From contig NZ_CAJFCL010000001.1 of NCBI RefSeq assembly GCF_904063065.1, positions 248,001 to 312,000 of the forward strand: a DNA stretch of 64,000 nt. Direction: 5' to 3'. The notes under the pieces are model-generated. The model was given only the letters and a program-made list of their open reading frames with translations, was not told the origin of the DNA and did no database searches. The first letter of the stretch is position 1. Each line of letters opens with the position of its first letter. Below, one piece after another: positions 60,136 to 64,000 of the stretch. This stretch comes from Pseudomonas paraversuta (lineage in GTDB: Bacteria > Pseudomonadota > Gammaproteobacteria > Pseudomonadales > Pseudomonadaceae). Position numbers and translations under genes: made by a program.

Positions 60136-61296
60136 TCAGCGCCCCTTGATTCGGGTGACGTTGTCGGCACGATCCTGTACCGGCAACGAAGCAGCAGTGC
60201 CCAGCCGCTCACCGGTTTTGGCATCGAACAGCAACACCTTGGCCGGATCGAATTGCAGGGTCAGGGTTTCACCCACTTGCGGCGCCACATCGGGCGCCAG
60301 GCGACAGCAGACCTTGGCCTCATTGAGCTGAACAAAGACCAGAGTGTCCGGACCTGTGGGCTCGGTCACCTGGACTTCGGCGCGAATGGTTGGCATGCCG
60401 GCAGCATCGGCCGAGGCCAGCACGATTTGCTCCGGGCGCAGCCCCAGAATCACCTCCCGGTCTTCCAGACCGGCGTCATCCATGCTCATCGGCAACTCAC
60501 AACGCGCCTGGCCACTGTCCAACAGCGCCAGCAGGCGGCCGTCCTTGCGCTGCAGGCGCAACGGAATGAAGTTCATCGGTGGCGAACCGATAAAGCTGGC
60601 AACAAACAGGTTGGCCGGATCGTTGTAGATCTGCTTGGGAGTACCGAACTGCTGAATGATGCCGTCCTTCATGACCGCCACCTTGTCGCCCAGGGTCATG
60701 GCCTCGATCTGATCGTGGGTGACGTAGACGGTGGTGGTTTTCAGACGCTGGTGCATCAGTTTCATTTCGGTGCGCATCTCCACCCGCAACTTGGCATCGA
60801 GGTTGGACAATGGCTCGTCGAACAGATAGATCTTCGGCCGCCGGGCCAGGGCCCGGCCCATTGCCACACGCTGTTGCTGACCGCCGGACAATTGCCCCGG
60901 CTTGCGGTTGAGCAAATGCTCGATCTGCAACAACTTGGCAACCCGGGCCACTTCTTCGTCGATGTCAGCCCGGGGCATCTTGCGGATCTTGAGACCGAAC
61001 TCGATGTTCTCGCGCACACTCATGGTCGGGTACAGCGCATAGGACTGGAACACCATGGCGATGTCGCGATCCTTGGGACTCAAGCCGCTGACGTCCTGAT
61101 CATCAATCATGATCGCGCCGCCCGTGATGTTCTCCAGGCCGGCGATGCAGTTCATCAGCGTCGACTTGCCACACCCGGAAGGCCCCACCAGGATCAGGAA
61201 CTCTCCTTCCTTGATCGACAGTTCGATGTTCTTCAGGGTGTCCGGCAAGCCGGCACCGTAGGTCTTGTTTACATTACGAAGTTCAAGCGTTGCCAT
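60136..61296 (-). CDS. gtsD: Glucose ABC transporter ATP-binding protein GtsD (MsmK/UgpC type)
   Basis: This ATPase powers GtsABC glucose import. The 386-residue protein has Walker A GPSGCGKST, signature LSGGQQQRVAMGRAL, Walker B KIYLFDEPLSNLDAKL and the H-loop VYVTHDQIEAMT, with a C-terminal TOBE/regulatory domain (after about residue 240) typical of carbohydrate transporters. 2 nt from gtsC. Confidence 0.95.
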   Translation of the reverse strand: MATLELRNVNKTYGAGLPDTLKNIELSIKEGEFLILVGPSGCGKSTLMNCIAGLENITGGAIMIDDQDVSGLSPKDRDIAMVFQSYALYPTMSVRENIEFGLKIRKMPRADIDEEVARVAKLLQIEHLLNRKPGQLSGGQQQRVAMGRALARRPKIYLFDEPLSNLDAKLRVEMRTEMKLMHQRLKTTTVYVTHDQIEAMTLGDKVAVMKDGIIQQFGTPKQIYNDPANLFVASFIGSPPMNFIPLRLQRKDGRLLALLDSGQARCELPMSMDDAGLEDREVILGLRPEQIVLASADAAGMPTIRAEVQVTEPTGPDTLVFVQLNEAKVCCRLAPDVAPQVGETLTLQFDPAKVLLFDAKTGERLGTAASLPVQDRADNVTRIKGR

Positions 61297-61298
61297 GA

Positions 61299-62144
61299 TT
61301 ACCCCTTGACTGCGCCGGCCGTCAGCCCGCGCACGAAATACTTGCCTGCGACCACATAGACCAGCAGGGTCGGCAGCCCGGCGATCATCGCCGCGGCCAT
61401 ATCCACGTTGTATTCCTTGACCCCGGTACTGGTGTTGACCAGGTTGTTCAGCGCCACGGTAATGGGCTGTGAGTCACCACTGGAGAACACCACGCCGAAC
61501 AGGAAGTCATTCCAGATCTGCGTGAATTGCCAGATCAGGCAGACCATGATGATCGGGGTCGACATCGGCAGAATGATCATGCGGAAAATCGTAAAGAAAC
61601 CCGCGCCATCCAGACGCGCCGCCTTCACCAGCGCGTCGGGAATGCTGACGTAGTAATTGCGGAAAAACAGTGTAGTAAACGCCAGGCCGTAAACAATGTG
61701 CACAAACACCAAGCCGGTGGTGGTGCTGGCCAGACCCATTTTGCCGAGGGTGAACGAGGCTGGCAGCAACACGGTCTGGAACGGCAGGAAGCAGCCGAAC
61801 AGCAGCAGGCCGAAGAACAACTGCGAACCGCGAAAACGCCACATCGACAACACGTAGCCGTTGAGCGCGCCGATGGCGGTGGAGACAAGTACCGCCGGGA
61901 CGGTGATCTTGATCGAGTTCCAGAAGTAGCCGTCGACCGTGGCCCAGGCCTTGACCCAGCCAATGCCGGTGACCACGGCGGGCCAGCTCAGCAGGTTGCC
62001 GGTGCTGATGTCTTCCGGGGTTTTGAAGCTGGTCAACAACATGACCACCAGGGGGACCAGGTACAGCAGTACAGCGAAGATCAGCACCGCGTAGATCGCG
62101 ATGCGGCTCAGGCTGATGGCGGATTTGCCGGCAAGACTAGTCAT
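61299..62144 (-). CDS. gtsC: Glucose ABC transporter permease GtsC
   Basis: This 281-residue MalG-type permease has about six transmembrane helices and an EAA loop (PDALVKAARLDGAGFFTIFRMIILP) that docks on GtsD. Coding overlaps gtsB by 8 nt, translationally coupled. Confidence 0.95.
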   Translation of the reverse strand: MTSLAGKSAISLSRIAIYAVLIFAVLLYLVPLVVMLLTSFKTPEDISTGNLLSWPAVVTGIGWVKAWATVDGYFWNSIKITVPAVLVSTAIGALNGYVLSMWRFRGSQLFFGLLLFGCFLPFQTVLLPASFTLGKMGLASTTTGLVFVHIVYGLAFTTLFFRNYYVSIPDALVKAARLDGAGFFTIFRMIILPMSTPIIMVCLIWQFTQIWNDFLFGVVFSSGDSQPITVALNNLVNTSTGVKEYNVDMAAAMIAGLPTLLVYVVAGKYFVRGLTAGAVKG

Positions 62145-63045
62145 TACGCTTGGCCCTCAGCTCGGAATACAGGTAAGGCACGATGATGGCAAGAATCGCT
62201 CCGAGCATCAGAATCGCACTGGCCGAACCGACACCCATCTGACCGCGACTGAAGGTGAAGGAATACATGAACATCGCAGGCAAGTCGGACGAGTAACCCG
62301 GACCACCGGCCGTCATTGCCGCCACCAGGTCAAAACTCTTGATCGCAATGTGCGCCAGAATCATCACCGCACTGAAGAACACCGGACGCAGGCTTGGCAG
62401 CACCACTTTCCAGTAAATCCGCGGCAAACTCGCGCCATCGATCTGGGCGGCACGAATGATCGATTGATCGACCCCGCGCAGGCCGGCGAGGAACATCGCC
62501 ATGATAAAACCCGAGGCTTGCCACACTGCCGCAATCACCAGGCAATACACCACGCGGTCGGGATCGATCAGCCAGTCCAGACGAAAGCCTTCCCAGCCCC
62601 AGTCCCGCAGCAGCTTGTCCAGGCCCATGCCCGGGTTCAGCAACCACTTCCAGGCGGTACCGGTGACGATCATCGAGAGCGCCATCGGGTACAGGTAAAT
62701 AGTGCGGATGAAGCCTTCACGCCGGATGCGCTGATCGAGGAACACCGCCAGCGTCACGCCAATCACCAAGGTAATGGCGATGAACATGCCACCGAATACC
62801 GCCAGGTTTTTGCTGGCGACCCACCAGCGGTCGTTGTCGAACAGGCGTGCGTATTGCGCCAGGCCTACCCATTTGTAGGTCGGCAGGAAAGTCGAGTTGG
62901 TGAACGAAAGAACGAACGTCCACAGGATATAGCCGTAAAAGCCCACCAGGACGATGAACATGCTGGGCGCCAGCACCAGTTTGGGAAGCCAGCGCTGCAG
63001 TGCATCGAACGGCGAGGCTTTGCTGAAGGCAGCAACAGAACTCAT
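62137..63045 (-). CDS. gtsB: Glucose ABC transporter permease GtsB
   Basis: The start at MSSVAAFSKASPFDALQRWLP (63045) gives 302 residues; an upstream Met four codons earlier is possible. It is a MalF-type permease with about six helices and EAA loop (DQSIIRAAQIDGASLPRIYWKVVLP). It pairs with GtsC. Confidence 0.95.
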   Translation of the reverse strand: MSSVAAFSKASPFDALQRWLPKLVLAPSMFIVLVGFYGYILWTFVLSFTNSTFLPTYKWVGLAQYARLFDNDRWWVASKNLAVFGGMFIAITLVIGVTLAVFLDQRIRREGFIRTIYLYPMALSMIVTGTAWKWLLNPGMGLDKLLRDWGWEGFRLDWLIDPDRVVYCLVIAAVWQASGFIMAMFLAGLRGVDQSIIRAAQIDGASLPRIYWKVVLPSLRPVFFSAVMILAHIAIKSFDLVAAMTAGGPGYSSDLPAMFMYSFTFSRGQMGVGSASAILMLGAILAIIVPYLYSELRAKRND

Positions 63046-63084
63046 GGGGAAATCCATAAAAAAGGAAAGAGCAGTTACCCGCTA

Positions 63085-63148
63085 CAAGTTTCAAGCTGCA
63101 AGACAAGCAGGACAGTGCTCTGACTTGCAGCTTGCAGCTTGAAACCTG
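63085..63148. repeat. Inverted repeat between gtsA and gtsB
   Basis: CAAGTTTCAAGCTGCAAG (63085-63102) is mirrored nearly perfectly by CTTGCAGCTTGAAACCTG (63131-63148), a different repeat from the GGAGCGAG family. In the gap after the binding-protein gene it may stabilise the gtsA mRNA and reduce downstream expression. Confidence 0.85.
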
Positions 63149-63158
63149 CCGCTACGGG

Positions 63159-64000
63159 TTACTTGGCAGACTTGACCGCTGCGCCGAGTTTCTTGGCCGT
63201 TTCAACCGGGTCGGCTTTCGGGTCGTTGATGTAGTTGGTCACCACATCAAAGAATGCGCCCTGCACCGCCAGCGTGGTTGCCATGTTGTGCGCCATGCTC
63301 GGCTGCAGGCCACCGCTTTTGGCATCAGCCAGGAAGTCCTTGGCCGCGGTCTGGGCGCAAGAATCGAAACCGTACTTGGCCATGTCGTTCAGCATGTCGA
63401 TCCGCACCGGGATCGAGCCTTTGTTGATGCTGAAGACTTTCTGGAAGTCTTCCCCCAGGGTGACCTTGGCGATGTCCTGCTGACCCGCCGCCGTGCCCTT
63501 GTCTTTCTGCTTGAACACCGCCAGGGAGTCGATGTTGTAGGTAAAGGCTTTATCGGTACCCGGGAAAGGCACGCACTGATAATCCTTGCCCGCGACTTTC
63601 TTGGCCGCCGTCCACTCGCTCTTGGCCCAGTCACCCATGATCTGCATGCCGGCCTTGCCGTTGATGACCTTGCCCGCTTCCAGGTTCCAGTCCTGCCCCT
63701 TGCCGTCTGCGTCCATGTAGGTCGCGACTTTCTTCAGTTCGGTCAGCGCCTTGACCATTTCAGGACCGGTCAGGGTGGCGTTATCCAGCTCTACCAGTGC
63801 CTTTTTGTAGCCATCGACCCCCATGACCGAGAGCACCACGGCTTCGAACACAGTGCTGTCCTGCCAAGGCTGGCCACCGTGGGCGAGCGGAATGAAACCG
63901 GCAGCCTTGAGTTTGTCGCCCGCGGCATAGAATTCTTCGAGGGTGGCAGGGGCTTTTTCGATACCGGCTTTCTTGAACACTTCAGGGTTGATCCACAGCC
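63159..64000 (-). CDS. gtsA: Glucose ABC transporter substrate-binding protein GtsA (5' end outside window)
   Basis: Only the C-terminal 279 residues are present; the N-terminus and signal peptide lie beyond 64000 (full length is about 420-430). The SBP_bac_1-type sequence ([73 protein letters not shown]) matches the periplasmic glucose-binding protein. First gene of gtsABCD-oprB in transcription order. Confidence 0.93.
   Translation of the reverse strand, partial: LWINPEVFKKAGIEKAPATLEEFYAAGDKLKAAGFIPLAHGGQPWQDSTVFEAVVLSVMGVDGYKKALVELDNATLTGPEMVKALTELKKVATYMDADGKGQDWNLEAGKVINGKAGMQIMGDWAKSEWTAAKKVAGKDYQCVPFPGTDKAFTYNIDSLAVFKQKDKGTAAGQQDIAKVTLGEDFQKVFSINKGSIPVRIDMLNDMAKYGFDSCAQTAAKDFLADAKSGGLQPSMAHNMATTLAVQGAFFDVVTNYINDPKADPVETAKKLGAAVKSAK

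Overview
The window is a chromosomal segment of a fluorescent-type Pseudomonas. I infer this from the alaS-lysC-rsmA-tRNA block, the aot/aru arginine cluster with its AraC-type ArgR, the zwf-pgl-eda/hexR and gtsABCD-oprB glucose genes, the fadD2/fadD1 pair beside phaJ1, and many Pseudomonas-type REP palindromes. A methanethiol methyltransferase (mddA) suggests the cold/food-spoilage side of the P. fluorescens group (P. deceptionensis/fragi/lundensis); that species-level placement is inference. Almost everything is core or group-core DNA. I see no prophage, IS element, CRISPR array or restriction/defence island.

Layout. 1-6.3 kb, minus strand: tRNA-Arg, tRNA-Ser, rsmA, lysC (with a probable internal start for a beta subunit), alaS and a threonine aldolase. 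6.0-6.8 kb, plus: an FMN riboswitch in front of a lone type-2 lumazine synthase. 6.9-20.3 kb, minus: the arginine block, in transcription order aotJ-aotQ-aotM-aotO-aotP-argR and then aruC-aruF-aruG-astD-astB-(95-aa protein)-astE. These genes import arginine and degrade it by the succinyltransferase (AST) pathway, with TTGTCGC-type ArgR sites in front of aruC and aotJ. 20.8-22.8 kb: acsA.

23-34.5 kb is a patchwork of short units: two small secreted proteins (one built of 13-residue GYD repeats), nrdB with a structured leader and no nrdA, a small XRE-type regulator under a LexA-like box, an MBL-fold hydrolase, a MASE2-GGDEF cyclase, a DUF1003 protein, a glycerophosphodiesterase, a PepSY protein, a GAF histidine kinase, mddA, a GNAT and a GyrI-like protein. 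34.7-40.8 kb: alaC, then gntT/gntK divergent from gntR with three GntR-like operators, and an MFS transporter. 40.8-49.5 kb: a BdlA-like PAS-PAS-MCP protein, a 38-residue lysine-rich peptide, a GNAT, def, a BrkB/YihY protein, CsbD, a hypothetical protein, fadD1 and fadD2. 49.7-53.4 kb: a lysophospholipase-like hydrolase, phaJ1, a DUF2383 protein, a DUF3820 protein and a class V aminotransferase.

53.5-64 kb is the glucose block: eda, pgl and zwf divergent from hexR, a hexose-6-phosphate mutarotase, the porin oprB, and the ABC importer gtsD, gtsC, gtsB and gtsA (gtsA runs off the window). Glucose crosses OprB, is imported by GtsABCD and is catabolised by Zwf/Pgl/Eda (Entner-Doudoroff); the gluconate branch enters through GntT/GntK.

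The most interesting non-coding signals are the FMN riboswitch on orphan ribH2, the LexA-like box, the cruciform-like nrdB leader, A-rich Hfq/Crc-type motifs in the acsA, gntT and oprB leaders, and the GntR, ArgR and HexR operator candidates. I found no clear undescribed multi-gene system. The best candidates for new biology are the LexA-box XRE gene, the GYD-repeat protein, the nrdB leader and the 38-aa lysine-rich peptide.
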